Source of the DNA: Pseudomonadota bacterium
GTDB taxonomy: Bacteria; Pseudomonadota; Alphaproteobacteria; Acetobacterales; Acetobacteraceae
NCBI GenBank assembly: GCA_021845555.1
Contig: JAJZVS010000082.1
Span: 1 to 11,464, forward strand
Length of the DNA stretch: 11,464 nucleotides
Reading direction: 5' to 3'
Below the pieces are notes generated by a model that saw nothing but the letters and a program-made list of their open reading frames with translations, was not told where the DNA came from and searched no databases. Positions 1-6,286 of the stretch are shown piece by piece. Each line of letters begins with the position of its first letter. The stretch's first letter is position 1. A program made the position numbers and the translations under genes.

Positions 1-308
1 GTCGTCCGGTGCTGTCGCGCGAGGCGATGTACCAGATCATCCGCAACCCGGTGATCACCGAAAAGGCGACCATGCTGTCCGAGCACGGCCAGTACGTGTT
101 CCGCGTGGCGCTGGACGCGAAGAAGCCGGAGATCAAGGCCGCGGTCGAGGCGCTGTTCGGTGTCCAGGTGCGCGGCGTGAGCACGCTGGTGCAGAAGGGC
201 AAGACCAAGCGCTTCAAGGGCCGCCCCGGCGTGCGCTCGGACGTGAAGAAGGCGATGGTGACGCTCGCCGTCGGCCAGCAGATCGATTTCACCACCGTGC
301 TTGCGTGA
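1..308 (+). CDS. rplW: 50S ribosomal protein L23 (5' end probably outside window)
   Basis: L23 binds domain III of 23S rRNA beside the exit of the peptide tunnel and is the docking site for trigger factor and SRP. The core reads RNPVITEKATML near the N-terminus, followed by a lysine-rich loop (QKGKTKRFKGRPG), both typical of bacterial L23; the Glu of TEKA lies where the trigger factor contact is known in E. coli. The reading frame is open to the left edge from position 3 (codons R-P-V-L-S-R-E-A-M). In-window starts would be GTG at 9 (99 residues) or ATG at 27 (93 residues). Alphaproteobacterial L23 proteins usually carry a few residues before the SREAMY segment, so I infer that the true start lies just outside and that the gene is cut. 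It ends at TGA 306-308, ten bases before rplB. rplD (L4) is expected upstream. Confidence 0.96.
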   Translation, partial: RPVLSREAMYQIIRNPVITEKATMLSEHGQYVFRVALDAKKPEIKAAVEALFGVQVRGVSTLVQKGKTKRFKGRPGVRSDVKKAMVTLAVGQQIDFTTVLA

Positions 309-318
309 GACCTGAATC

Positions 319-1149
319 ATGCCGATGAAAAATTTCAATCCGGTCACGGCCAGCCTGCGCGGGACTGTTCTGATCGACCGCTCCGAGCTGTGGAAGGGCA
401 AGCCCATCAAGGGGCTGACCGAAGGCAAGACCGGAACCGGCGGGCGCAACAACCACGGCCGTATCACCAGCCGCTTCCGCGGCGGCGGGCACAAGCAGGC
501 CTATCGCCTGGTGGACTTCCGCCGTCGCAAGTTCGACGTGCCGGCCACAGTGCAGCGGCTGGAATACGATCCCAACCGGACCGCCTTCATCGCGCTGGTG
601 AAGTATGCCGACGGCGAGCTGGCCTATATTCTGGCGCCGCAGCGGCTCCGCGTGGGCGATCAGGTGGTGGCCGGGGCGCGGGCCGACATCAAGCCGGGCA
701 ACGCGATGCCGCTGGCGGCGATCCCGGTCGGCACGATCGTCCACAATATCGAGATGAAGGTCGGCGCCGGCGGCAAGATCGCCCGTTCCGCCGGGACCTA
801 CGCGCAGCTGGTCGGCAAGGACTCCGGCTACGCGCAGATCAAGCTGATGTCCGGGGAACTGCGCCTGGTGCGGGCCGAGTGCATGGCCTCGATCGGCGCG
901 GTGTCCAATCCGGACAACATGAACCAGAAGATCGGCAAGGCGGGCCGGTCGCGCTGGCTGGGTCGCCGGCCGCACAATCGCGGCGTGGTGATGAACCCTG
1001 TCGATCACCCGCACGGCGGCGGCGAGGGGCGTAGCTCCGGCGGCCGGCATCCGGTTACGCCCTGGGGCAAGCCGACCAAGGGGGCCAAGACGCGCGCCAA
1101 CAAGCGCACGGACGGCCTGATCATCCGCCGCCGTAAAGTCGGCAAGTAG
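319..1149 (+). CDS. rplB: 50S ribosomal protein L2
   Basis: L2 is a primary 23S rRNA binder near the peptidyl transferase centre, needed for subunit association and peptidyl transferase activity. The protein has 276 residues, the usual length (E. coli about 273). The N-terminal RNA-binding region contains GGRNNHGRITSRFRGGGHK, and the conserved C-terminal DHPHGGGEG has its two histidines at residues 230 and 232, followed by HPVTPWGKPTKGAKTR. ATG 319 is chosen because it gives the family-like MPMKNFNP start; a second in-frame ATG at 325 is possible. No good Shine-Dalgarno sequence precedes it, so translation may depend on coupling to rplW ten bases upstream. Nothing is missing or odd in the sequence. 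Confidence 0.98.
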   Translation: MPMKNFNPVTASLRGTVLIDRSELWKGKPIKGLTEGKTGTGGRNNHGRITSRFRGGGHKQAYRLVDFRRRKFDVPATVQRLEYDPNRTAFIALVKYADGELAYILAPQRLRVGDQVVAGARADIKPGNAMPLAAIPVGTIVHNIEMKVGAGGKIARSAGTYAQLVGKDSGYAQIKLMSGELRLVRAECMASIGAVSNPDNMNQKIGKAGRSRWLGRRPHNRGVVMNPVDHPHGGGEGRSSGGRHPVTPWGKPTKGAKTRANKRTDGLIIRRRKVGK

Positions 1150-1166
1150 TTCGAGGGGCACGCAAG

Positions 1167-1445
1167 ATGACACGCTCCGTATGGAAGGGCCCGTTCGTGG
1201 ACGGGTATCTTCTGAGCAAGGCCGAGACGGCCCGCACGTCGGGCCGCAACGAGATCATCCGCATCTGGTCGCGGCGCTCGACCATTCTGCCGCAGTTCGT
1301 GGGGCTGACGTTCGGCGTCTACAACGGTCACAAGTTCCTGCCGGTGCAGGTGAACGAGAACATGGTGGGCCACAAGTTCGGCGAGTTCTCGCCCACCCGT
1401 ACGTTCACCGGCCACACCGGCGACAAGAAGGCGAAGCGCGGCTGA
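1167..1445 (+). CDS. rpsS: 30S ribosomal protein S19
   Basis: S19 sits in the head of the 30S subunit, pairs with S13, and contacts the A-site finger of 23S rRNA and tRNA. The 92-residue protein has the standard length and the family signature: MTRSVWKGPFVDGYLL at the N-terminus, then RRSTILPQFVGLTFGVYNG, and NMVGHKFGEFSPTRTF followed by a basic tail DKKAKRG. A Shine-Dalgarno GAGGGG at 1153-1158 lies eight bases before ATG 1167, which fixes the start. There are 17 bases between rplB and this gene, and rplV begins one base after its stop, consistent with one transcript. Its partner gene rpsM, normally further down in the same cluster, is not in this window. Confidence 0.98.
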   Translation: MTRSVWKGPFVDGYLLSKAETARTSGRNEIIRIWSRRSTILPQFVGLTFGVYNGHKFLPVQVNENMVGHKFGEFSPTRTFTGHTGDKKAKRG

Positions 1446-1446
1446 C

Positions 1447-1857
1447 ATGAGCAAGCCCAATCATCCGCGCGGCCTGGCCGACACCGAGGCGCAGGCAATC
1501 GTGAGCAACCTGCGGGTTTCCCCGCGCAAGCTCAATCTGGTGGCGGGCATGATCCGCAACCTGCCGGCACAGCAGGCGGTGGCGACGCTCGCGTTCAGCA
1601 AGCGCCGCATCGCCGGCGCGGTGAAGAAGGCGCTGGAAAGCGCGATCGCCAACGCGGAAAACAACCATCAGCTCGATGTCGATCGGCTGGTGGTGAGCCG
1701 CGCCGAGGTCGGCCGCGCGATCGTGATGCGCCGGTTCCAGGCGCGTGGTCGTGGCCGGGCCTCCCGCGTGGAGAAGTGGTTCAGCAATCTGAAGATCGTG
1801 GTGGCGGAGCGCGCGCAAGAAGAAGCGCCGGCCTCGTCCGGGCAGGAGGCCGCGTAA
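1447..1857 (+). CDS. rplV: 50S ribosomal protein L22
   Basis: L22 binds all domains of 23S rRNA; its long beta-hairpin lines the nascent peptide tunnel and is a known site of macrolide resistance changes. The 136-residue protein starts MSKPNHPRGLADTEAQA and continues LRVSPRKLNLVAGMIR, as expected for alphaproteobacteria. The tunnel hairpin region is seen as MRRFQARGRGRASRVEKWFSNL (about residues 97-118). It is longer than the E. coli protein (110 residues), mainly through a C-terminal tail of Glu, Ala, Pro and Ser ending SSGQEAA. The start follows the rpsS stop by one base and only a distant AAGAAGG (1425-1431) is present, suggesting coupling to rpsS. Its TAA stop shares the A with the rpsC ATG. 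Confidence 0.97.
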   Translation: MSKPNHPRGLADTEAQAIVSNLRVSPRKLNLVAGMIRNLPAQQAVATLAFSKRRIAGAVKKALESAIANAENNHQLDVDRLVVSRAEVGRAIVMRRFQARGRGRASRVEKWFSNLKIVVAERAQEEAPASSGQEAA

Positions 1858-2534
1858 TGGGCCACAAGGTCAATCCGATCGGGCTCCGGCTCGGCATCAA
1901 CCGCACCTGGGACTCGCGCTGGTACGCCGGGGCCGACTACGCGACGTTGCTGCACGAAGACCTGAAGCTGCGCACTCATCTGCGCGAGAAGCTGCGCGGC
2001 GCCGGGGTATCCCGGGTGGTGATCGAGCGCCCGGCGAAGAAGCCCCGCGTGACCATCCATGCGGCGCGGCCCGGCGTGGTGATCGGCAAGAAGGGCCAGG
2101 ACATCGAGGTGTTGAAGAAGACCCTCGGCAAGATGGCGAAGTCCGAGGTCACTCTGAACATCGTCGAGATCCGCAAGCCGGAGATCGACGCGGTGCTGGT
2201 CGCGGAAAACATCGCCCAGCAGCTGGAGCGCCGGGTGGCATTCCGCCGGGCGATGAAGCGGGCGGTGCAGTCGGCGATGCGGCTCGGCGCGCAGGGCATC
2301 CGGATCAACTGCGGCGGCCGTCTGGGCGGCGCGGAGATCGCGCGGGTGGAATGGTATCGCGAGGGTCGGGTTCCGCTGCACACGCTGCGCGCGGATATCG
2401 ACTACGGGCAGGCCACGGCGAAGACGACCTACGGCACCTGCGGCGTGAAAGTCTGGATCTTCAAGGGCGAGATTCTGGCGCACGACCCGATGGCGCAGGA
2501 CCGTCGGGCCGCCGAGCAGGCGCCGCAACGGTAG
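1857..2534 (+). CDS. rpsC: 30S ribosomal protein S3
   Basis: S3 forms part of the mRNA entry channel of the 30S subunit with S4 and S5 and contributes to helicase activity. The protein has 225 residues. MGHKVNPIGLRLGI is the classic N-terminus; a KH domain follows with the GxxG-type loop in VVIGKKGQDIEVLKK (about residues 75-89), and the C-terminal domain contains INCGGRLGGAEIARVEWYREGRVPLHTLRADIDYG. A longer in-frame extension upstream exists but has no family similarity. ATG 1857 is preferred because AGGAGG at 1844-1849 is seven bases upstream and the methionine opens the conserved sequence. The ATG overlaps the rplV stop by one base (TAATG), a usual coupling arrangement. It ends 18 bases before rplP. 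Confidence 0.98.
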   Translation: MGHKVNPIGLRLGINRTWDSRWYAGADYATLLHEDLKLRTHLREKLRGAGVSRVVIERPAKKPRVTIHAARPGVVIGKKGQDIEVLKKTLGKMAKSEVTLNIVEIRKPEIDAVLVAENIAQQLERRVAFRRAMKRAVQSAMRLGAQGIRINCGGRLGGAEIARVEWYREGRVPLHTLRADIDYGQATAKTTYGTCGVKVWIFKGEILAHDPMAQDRRAAEQAPQR

Positions 2535-2552
2535 ATGGTTCGGTAGGCACAG

Positions 2553-2969
2553 ATGCTTCAACCCAAGCGCACCAAGTTCCGCAAGGCGCACAAAGGCCGT
2601 ATCCACGGCAACGCCAAGGGCGGGACCCAGCTCAATTTCGGCACCTTCGGCCTGAAGGCGCTGGAACCCGAACGGATCACCGCGCGGCAGATCGAGGCGG
2701 CGCGGCGCGCCATCACCCGCGCGATGAAGCGCACCGGGCGGGTGTGGATCCGCATCTTCCCGGACGTGCCGGTCTCGCAGAAGCCGGCCGAAGTCCGCAT
2801 GGGCTCCGGCAAGGGCGCGCCGGAGTTCTGGGTGGCGCGCGTGGCGCCGGGCCGGATCATGTTCGAGCTCGACGGCGTGGCGGCGGACATCGCGCGCGAC
2901 GCATTGACGCTCGGTGCCGCGAAATTGCCGATCCGCACCCGGATCGTGCAGCGGATGGGAGACGCGTGA
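2553..2969 (+). CDS. rplP: 50S ribosomal protein L16
   Basis: L16 contacts the A-site tRNA elbow and helps organise the peptidyl transferase centre; it is a late assembly protein. The 138 residues match the family length. MLQPKRTKFRKAHKGR opens the protein, with ARQIEAARRAITRAMKR and WIRIFPDVPVSQKP in the middle. Arg82, in the context VRMGSGKGAPEFWVA, corresponds to the E. coli arginine 81 that the oxygenase RoxA/YcfD hydroxylates in gammaproteobacteria; whether that happens here is unknown. No clear Shine-Dalgarno sequence precedes ATG 2553. Its TGA overlaps the rpmC ATG by one base, so rpmC is probably translated by re-initiation. Confidence 0.98.
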   Translation: MLQPKRTKFRKAHKGRIHGNAKGGTQLNFGTFGLKALEPERITARQIEAARRAITRAMKRTGRVWIRIFPDVPVSQKPAEVRMGSGKGAPEFWVARVAPGRIMFELDGVAADIARDALTLGAAKLPIRTRIVQRMGDA

Positions 2970-3205
2970 TGGCGAAGAACCCCGAGGCCAAGCCGTCCGA
3001 TGTCCGGACGAAAACGCCGGACGAGCTGAACCAGATGGTGCTCGACCTGCGCAAGGAGCAGTTCAACCTGCGCTTCCAGCGTGCCACCGGCCAGGCCGAG
3101 GGCACCGCGCGGATCCGCACGGTGCGGCGCGAGATCGCGCGGGTAAAGACGATCATGGGCGAGCGGACCCGTGGCGAGCGGGCAACCGCCGCCACGCGGA
3201 CTTGA
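2969..3205 (+). CDS. rpmC: 50S ribosomal protein L29
   Basis: L29 is a small two-helix protein at the tunnel exit next to L23 and is part of the docking platform for targeting factors. The 78-residue protein contains the L29 core TPDELNQMVLDLRKEQFNLRFQ followed by ATGQAEGTARIRTVRREIARVKTIM. It is longer than most L29 proteins (about 60-70 residues), through a polar N-terminus (AKNPEAKPSDVR) and a basic C-terminal tail (ERTRGERATAATRT). ATG 2969 overlaps the rplP stop by one base (TGATG) and has GGGAG at 2957-2961 seven bases upstream. Sixteen bases separate its TGA from rpsQ. The tails are not diagnostic of another function. Confidence 0.96.
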   Translation: MAKNPEAKPSDVRTKTPDELNQMVLDLRKEQFNLRFQRATGQAEGTARIRTVRREIARVKTIMGERTRGERATAATRT

Positions 3206-3221
3206 AGAGGTAGCGACGAAC

Positions 3222-3518
3222 ATGCCGAGGCGCGTGCTCACCGGCCGGGTGACCAGCGACAAGATGGACAAGACCGTGACGGTCCTTGTCGATCGTCGCG
3301 TCATGCATCCGCTGTACAAGAAGTTCATCCGGCGCTCGAAGAAATACGCCGCGCATGACGAGGCCAACCTGTGCAAGGTGGGCGACGTTGTGCGGATCGA
3401 GGAATGCCGCCCGATCAGCAAGCGCAAGACCTGGCAGGTCATCGAGCGCAACGGCGCCGTCCTGTGGGGCCCCGGCGCCGCCGCCGCGTCCGCTCCGGCT
3501 GAAGGAGTCAACGCATGA
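3222..3518 (+). CDS. rpsQ: 30S ribosomal protein S17
   Basis: S17 is an OB-fold primary binder of the 16S rRNA 5' domain and body. The 98-residue protein shows the family core: RVLTGRVTSDKMDKTVTVLV, HPLYKKFIRRSKKYAAHDE, and VGDVVRIEECRPISKRKTW. It is somewhat longer than E. coli S17 (84 residues) because of a C-terminal Ala/Pro tail (AAAASAPAEGVNA). The frame extends 17 codons upstream to a GTG at 3171 inside rpmC; I reject that start because MPRRVLTG is the family N-terminus and GAGG at 3207-3210 serves ATG 3222. The last codons overlap rplN by four bases (ATGA), which joins the S10 and spc parts without a gap, as is common in alphaproteobacteria. Confidence 0.97.
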   Translation: MPRRVLTGRVTSDKMDKTVTVLVDRRVMHPLYKKFIRRSKKYAAHDEANLCKVGDVVRIEECRPISKRKTWQVIERNGAVLWGPGAAAASAPAEGVNA

Positions 3519-3883
3519 TTTCGGTCGAGACCAATCTGGACGTGGCCGACAATTCCGGCGCGCGCCGCGTGCAGTGCATCAAGGTGCTCGGCGGGACCCG
3601 CCGGCGCACCGCGAGCGTGGGCGATGTGATCGTGGTCTCGGTGAAGGAGGCGATCCCGCGCGGCAAGGTGAAGAAGGGCGACGTGCACCAGGCGGTGATC
3701 GTGCGCACCTCTTTCCCGGTGCGCCGGCAGGACGGCAGCGCGATCCGCTTCGACCGCAATGCCGCGGTGCTGATCAACAAGCAGCAGGAGCCGATCGGGA
3801 CCCGCATCTTCGGCCCGGTGGTGCGCGAGCTGCGCGGACGGAAGTTCATGAAGATTATTTCGTTGGCGCCGGAGGTGATCTGA
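3515..3883 (+). CDS. rplN: 50S ribosomal protein L14
   Basis: L14 lies at the subunit interface, forms inter-subunit bridges with L19, and is the binding site of silencing factor RsfS. The 122 residues equal the usual length. Family features are VADNSGARRVQCIKVLGG near the N-terminus, VGDVIVVSVKEAIPRGKVKKG, RFDRNAAVLINKQQEPIGTR and the C-terminal ending SLAPEVI. AAGGAG at 3502-3507 is seven bases before the ATG, and the start overlaps the rpsQ stop (ATGA). The final codons also contain the very strong ribosome binding site of rplX, described separately. Confidence 0.98.
   Translation: MISVETNLDVADNSGARRVQCIKVLGGTRRRTASVGDVIVVSVKEAIPRGKVKKGDVHQAVIVRTSFPVRRQDGSAIRFDRNAAVLINKQQEPIGTRIFGPVVRELRGRKFMKIISLAPEVI
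3871..3880 (+). promoter_or_regulatory. Ten-base consensus ribosome binding site of rplX inside the end of rplN
   Basis: GGAGGTGATC at 3871-3880 is a full ten-base complement of the conserved 16S rRNA 3' tail (GAUCACCUCC). It lies within the last codons of rplN (Pro-Glu-Val-Ile) and ends two bases before the rplX ATG at 3883. It is the strongest Shine-Dalgarno sequence I see in the window and supports the chosen rplX start. Confidence 0.8.
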
Positions 3884-4203
3884 TGGCCGCGCGCATTCGC
3901 AAGGGCGATACGGTGGTGGTGATCACCGGGGCGAGCAAGGGGATCCGGGGCGAAGTGCTGCGGGTGTTCCCGAAGGCCGAGCGGGCGACCGTGGCCGGCG
4001 TGAACATGGCGCGCAAGCACGTGAAGCCTCAGGGCGTGGGCCAGCCAGGCGGCATCGTGAGCCAGGAGGCGACGATCCACCTGTCCAACCTGAAGCTGAT
4101 CGACCCGAAAAGCGAGCAGCCGACGAAGGTGGCATTCCGCGTGCTCGAAGGCGGCCGGAAGGTGCGGGTGGCCAAGGCCACCGGCCAGGTGATCGAGGGT
4201 TGA
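3883..4203 (+). CDS. rplX: 50S ribosomal protein L24
   Basis: L24 is an assembly-initiator protein that binds the 5' end of 23S rRNA and sits near the tunnel exit. The 106-residue protein begins MAARIRKGDTVVVITGASKG, a KOW motif with the characteristic GDxVxVxxGxxKG pattern, then GVNMARKHVKP and SQEATIHLSNLKLID. The length matches E. coli (104). ATG 3883 overlaps the rplN TGA by one base and is served by the ten-base Shine-Dalgarno sequence. Upstream in-frame codons lie inside rplN and have no L24 similarity. One base separates its TGA from the rplE start. Confidence 0.98.
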   Translation: MAARIRKGDTVVVITGASKGIRGEVLRVFPKAERATVAGVNMARKHVKPQGVGQPGGIVSQEATIHLSNLKLIDPKSEQPTKVAFRVLEGGRKVRVAKATGQVIEG

Positions 4204-4204
4204 G

Positions 4205-4972
4205 ATGAGCGGAACGAAGACACCTTCCAAGAAGGGCGGCGCCCCCAAGGGCGGCGCGCGTCCCCCCGGCAAGGGTGGCGCGGCCGGCAAGGGCGGCGCG
4301 GCCAAGGGCGGCGCGGGCGGCCGGAGCGCGTCCGGCAAGGGCGGCGCGGGTGCGCCTCCCGGCAAGATCGTCCGCGAGCGTCCGGCCCCGATTCCGGTCG
4401 GCGCCGAGCAGCCCGCGGCCTCGCCCGTCGAGATGCCGCGGATGCAGCGGCGCTACCTGGACGAGGTGCGCGGCAAGCTGACCGCCGAGTTCGGCTACAC
4501 GAACCCGATGCAGGTGCCGAAGCTCGAGAAGATCGTCATCAACATGGGCGTCGGTGAAGCCACCAACGACCAGAAGACGCTGGACGCGGCGGTGGCCGAG
4601 CTGGCGGCGATCAGCGGGCAGAAGCCGGTGAAGACGGTCGCGAAGAAGGCGATCGCCGGGTTCAAGATCCGCAAGGGTCTGCCGATCGGCTGCAAGGTCA
4701 CGCTGCGCAAGGCGCGGATGTACGAGTTCATCGACCGGCTGATCACCATCGCCCTGCCGCGGGTGCGCGATTTCCGCGGCATCCAGGGCAAGGGGTTCGA
4801 TGGCCGCGGCAACTTCGCCATGGGGCTGAAGGAGCAGATCGTGTTCCCCGAGATCAACTACGATCGGGTGGATGCGGTGCGCGGCATGGATATCGTGTTC
4901 GTCACCACGGCCGGCACGGATGCGGAAGCCAAGGCGCTGCTGAAGGCGTTCGATCTTCCGTTCGCAAATTGA
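4205..4972 (+). CDS. rplE: 50S ribosomal protein L5 with long Lys-Gly-Gly-Ala-rich N-terminal extension
   Basis: L5 binds 5S rRNA with L18 in the central protuberance and contacts the P-site tRNA and S13. The core begins around residue 77-80 (MPRMQRRYLDEVRGKL) and shows EFGYTNPMQVPKLEKIVINMG, ISGQKPVKTVAKKAIAGFKIR, IALPRVRDFRGI and the C-terminal FVTTAGTDAEAKALLKAFDLPF. From M80 the core has 176 residues, the family norm (about 179). Residues 1-76 are an extra segment: residues 9-54 are dominated by six copies of KGGA, and residues 55-76 are Pro/Ala/Val/Glu-rich. ATG 4205 is chosen because GAGGG (4195-4199) precedes it at five bases and the gene then starts one base after rplX. ATG 4433 or 4442 would give a normal-sized L5 but has no visible ribosome binding site. 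Function of the extension is unknown; extra rRNA contacts are only a guess. Confidence 0.95.
   Translation: MSGTKTPSKKGGAPKGGARPPGKGGAAGKGGAAKGGAGGRSASGKGGAGAPPGKIVRERPAPIPVGAEQPAASPVEMPRMQRRYLDEVRGKLTAEFGYTNPMQVPKLEKIVINMGVGEATNDQKTLDAAVAELAAISGQKPVKTVAKKAIAGFKIRKGLPIGCKVTLRKARMYEFIDRLITIALPRVRDFRGIQGKGFDGRGNFAMGLKEQIVFPEINYDRVDAVRGMDIVFVTTAGTDAEAKALLKAFDLPFAN
4232..4348 (+). repeat. Six in-frame copies of a 12-base unit coding Lys-Gly-Gly-Ala in rplE
   Basis: The unit AAGGGCGGCGCN (one copy has GGT for the second codon) starts at 4232, 4247, 4271, 4289, 4304 and 4337. Offsets are 15, 24, 18, 15 and 33 bases, all multiples of three, with linkers of Pro, Ala, Gly, Arg and Ser codons. The nearly identical codons in each copy suggest expansion by slippage or duplication of DNA while the frame was kept. 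Confidence 0.85.
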
Positions 4973-5025
4973 GTTTGGAAAACCGCCAGGGTCCCCCTGA
5001 CAGGTTCCGGAGACAAGGATAGAGC
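4973..5025 (+). promoter_or_regulatory. 53-base rplE-rpsN gap with a small hairpin
   Basis: This is the largest gap within the ribosomal genes. It contains a perfect five-pair stem CAGGG (4987-4991) / CCCTG (4995-4999) with a three-base loop, and AAGGA (5015-5019), the rpsN ribosome binding site six bases before ATG 5026. I see no T-tract and no convincing promoter. A role in processing or regulation is possible but unproven. Confidence 0.35.
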
Positions 5026-5331
5026 ATGGCCAAGACCTCGCAGGTCAACCGCAACAACAACCGGGCTCGCATGGCGGCGCGCGACAAGGGCAAGCGCGCG
5101 GCGCTGAAGGCGATCCTGATGGATCGTTCGCTGCCGGTGGAAGACCGTTTCAACGCCTCGCTCAAGCTGGCGCAACTGCCGCGCAACGGTTCGGCGGTGC
5201 GGGTGCGGCTGCGCTGCGCGCTGACCGGCCGCTCGCGCGGGAACTACCGCAAGTTCAAGCTCAGCCGCATCGTGCTGCGGGACCTGGCCTCGGCCGGGCA
5301 GATCCCCGGCATGGTCAAGGCGAGCTGGTAA
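5026..5331 (+). CDS. rpsN: 30S ribosomal protein S14 (zinc-free form)
   Basis: S14 is a late-assembling protein of the 30S head next to S3, S10 and S19. The 101-residue length and the lack of the paired CxxC motifs show the long zinc-independent (C-) form. Recognisable parts are MAKTSQVNRNNNRARMA, then ASLKLAQLPRNGSAVRVRLR, and the signature RCALTGRSRGNYRKFKLSRI followed by LRDLASAGQIPGMVKASW. AAGGA at 5015-5019 lies six bases before the ATG. It follows the widest gap of the cluster (53 bases) and is followed after ten bases by rpsH. Confidence 0.98.
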   Translation: MAKTSQVNRNNNRARMAARDKGKRAALKAILMDRSLPVEDRFNASLKLAQLPRNGSAVRVRLRCALTGRSRGNYRKFKLSRIVLRDLASAGQIPGMVKASW

Positions 5332-5341
5332 GGGGCGCAAG

Positions 5342-5740
5342 ATGTCGCTTTCCGATCCGCTGGGTGACATGCTCACCCGCATCCGCAATGCGCAGCATGC
5401 GCGCCACAGCTCCTGCGTGGCGCCGGCGTCGCAGTTCCGGGCGCACGTGCTCGATGTCCTGAAGCGCGAGGGCTACATCCGCGGCTTCTCCGCCGAGGAG
5501 CTGCGCCCCGGCGTGGCGCAATTGCGCATCGAGCTGAAGTACAACGAGGGCGAGCCGGTCATCAAGGAGATCCACCGGGTCTCCAAGCCGGGCCGGCGCG
5601 TCTATTCGAAGATCAAGGAACTGCCGCGGGTCTATGCCGGCCTCGGCGTGTCCATCCTGTCCACGCCTCGCGGCGTGATGAGCGATGCCGAGGCCCGCGC
5701 TGCCAATGTTGGCGGCGAAGTCCTCTGCCGCGTGTTCTGA
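5342..5740 (+). CDS. rpsH: 30S ribosomal protein S8
   Basis: S8 is a primary 16S rRNA binder of the central domain (helix 21) and in E. coli is the translational repressor of the spc operon. The protein has 132 residues, the normal size. MSLSDPLGDMLTRIRNAQ is the canonical start, and the C-terminus carries STPRGVMSDAEARAANVGGEVLCRVF, the S8 signature with its conserved STxxGVM and GGE segments. AAGGGG (5330-5335) lies six bases before the ATG. Whether it represses this cluster cannot be seen; the E. coli target around the rplX/rplE junction is not evidently preserved, because here the genes are one base apart and rplE begins with the repeat extension. Confidence 0.98.
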   Translation: MSLSDPLGDMLTRIRNAQHARHSSCVAPASQFRAHVLDVLKREGYIRGFSAEELRPGVAQLRIELKYNEGEPVIKEIHRVSKPGRRVYSKIKELPRVYAGLGVSILSTPRGVMSDAEARAANVGGEVLCRVF

Positions 5741-5751
5741 GGGAAGCCGCG

Positions 5752-6285
5752 ATGTCACGCGTCGGCAAATACCCGGTCGAGATCCCCGCGGGCGTCCAGC
5801 TCGCGGTGGTCGGCAACCGTCTGACCGCCAAGGGCAAGCTCGGCGAACTCACACTCACGCTCACCGATCAGGTGGAAGCGACGATCGAGGGCAACCACCT
5901 GACCGTCGCGCCGCGCACGCCGGACCGGCGGGCGCGGATGATGTGGGGCACCACGCGCGCCAATGCGGCGAACATGGTGAAGGGCGTCTCCACCGGATTC
6001 ACCAAGTCGATGGAGATCACCGGCACCGGCTATCGCGCCGCGGTGCAGGGCGGTTCGCTCGTGCTCAATCTCGGCTACTCGCACGACGTGGTCTATCAGA
6101 TCCCGCCCGGGATCAAGATCACCTGCGAGCGGCCGACGGCGGTGAAAGTGGAAGGCGTGGACAAGCGGCTGGTCGGCCAGGTGGCGGCCGAGATCCGCGG
6201 GTTCCGCGGCCCCGAACCCTACAAGGGCAAGGGCGTCCGCTACACCGACGAGACCATCCGGCGCAAGGAAGGCAAGAAGAAGTAA
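5752..6285 (+). CDS. rplF: 50S ribosomal protein L6
   Basis: L6 lies near the factor-binding site at the base of the stalk and contacts the sarcin-ricin loop region. The 177-residue protein matches the family length. The two repeated alpha/beta domains are visible: MSRVGKYPVEIPAGVQ at the N-terminus, KSMEITGTGYRAAVQGGSL at the beginning of the second domain, and the C-terminal signature FRGPEPYKGKGVRYTDE followed by IRRKEGKKK. GAGGGAA overlapping the rpsH stop (5739-5745) provides the ribosome binding site. rplR begins one base after the TAA. Confidence 0.98.
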   Translation: MSRVGKYPVEIPAGVQLAVVGNRLTAKGKLGELTLTLTDQVEATIEGNHLTVAPRTPDRRARMMWGTTRANAANMVKGVSTGFTKSMEITGTGYRAAVQGGSLVLNLGYSHDVVYQIPPGIKITCERPTAVKVEGVDKRLVGQVAAEIRGFRGPEPYKGKGVRYTDETIRRKEGKKK

Positions 6286-6286
6286 C

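Noticed and set aside
289..1173. A 294-codon minus-strand frame opposite rplB
   Set aside because: A shadow of rplB codon bias, with no ribosome binding site or family resemblance.
2351..3205. A long plus-strand frame beginning within rpsC and covering rplP in another frame
   Set aside because: Only its end (from 2969) is real and is L29; the earlier part is out of frame with rpsC and rplP and has no family match.
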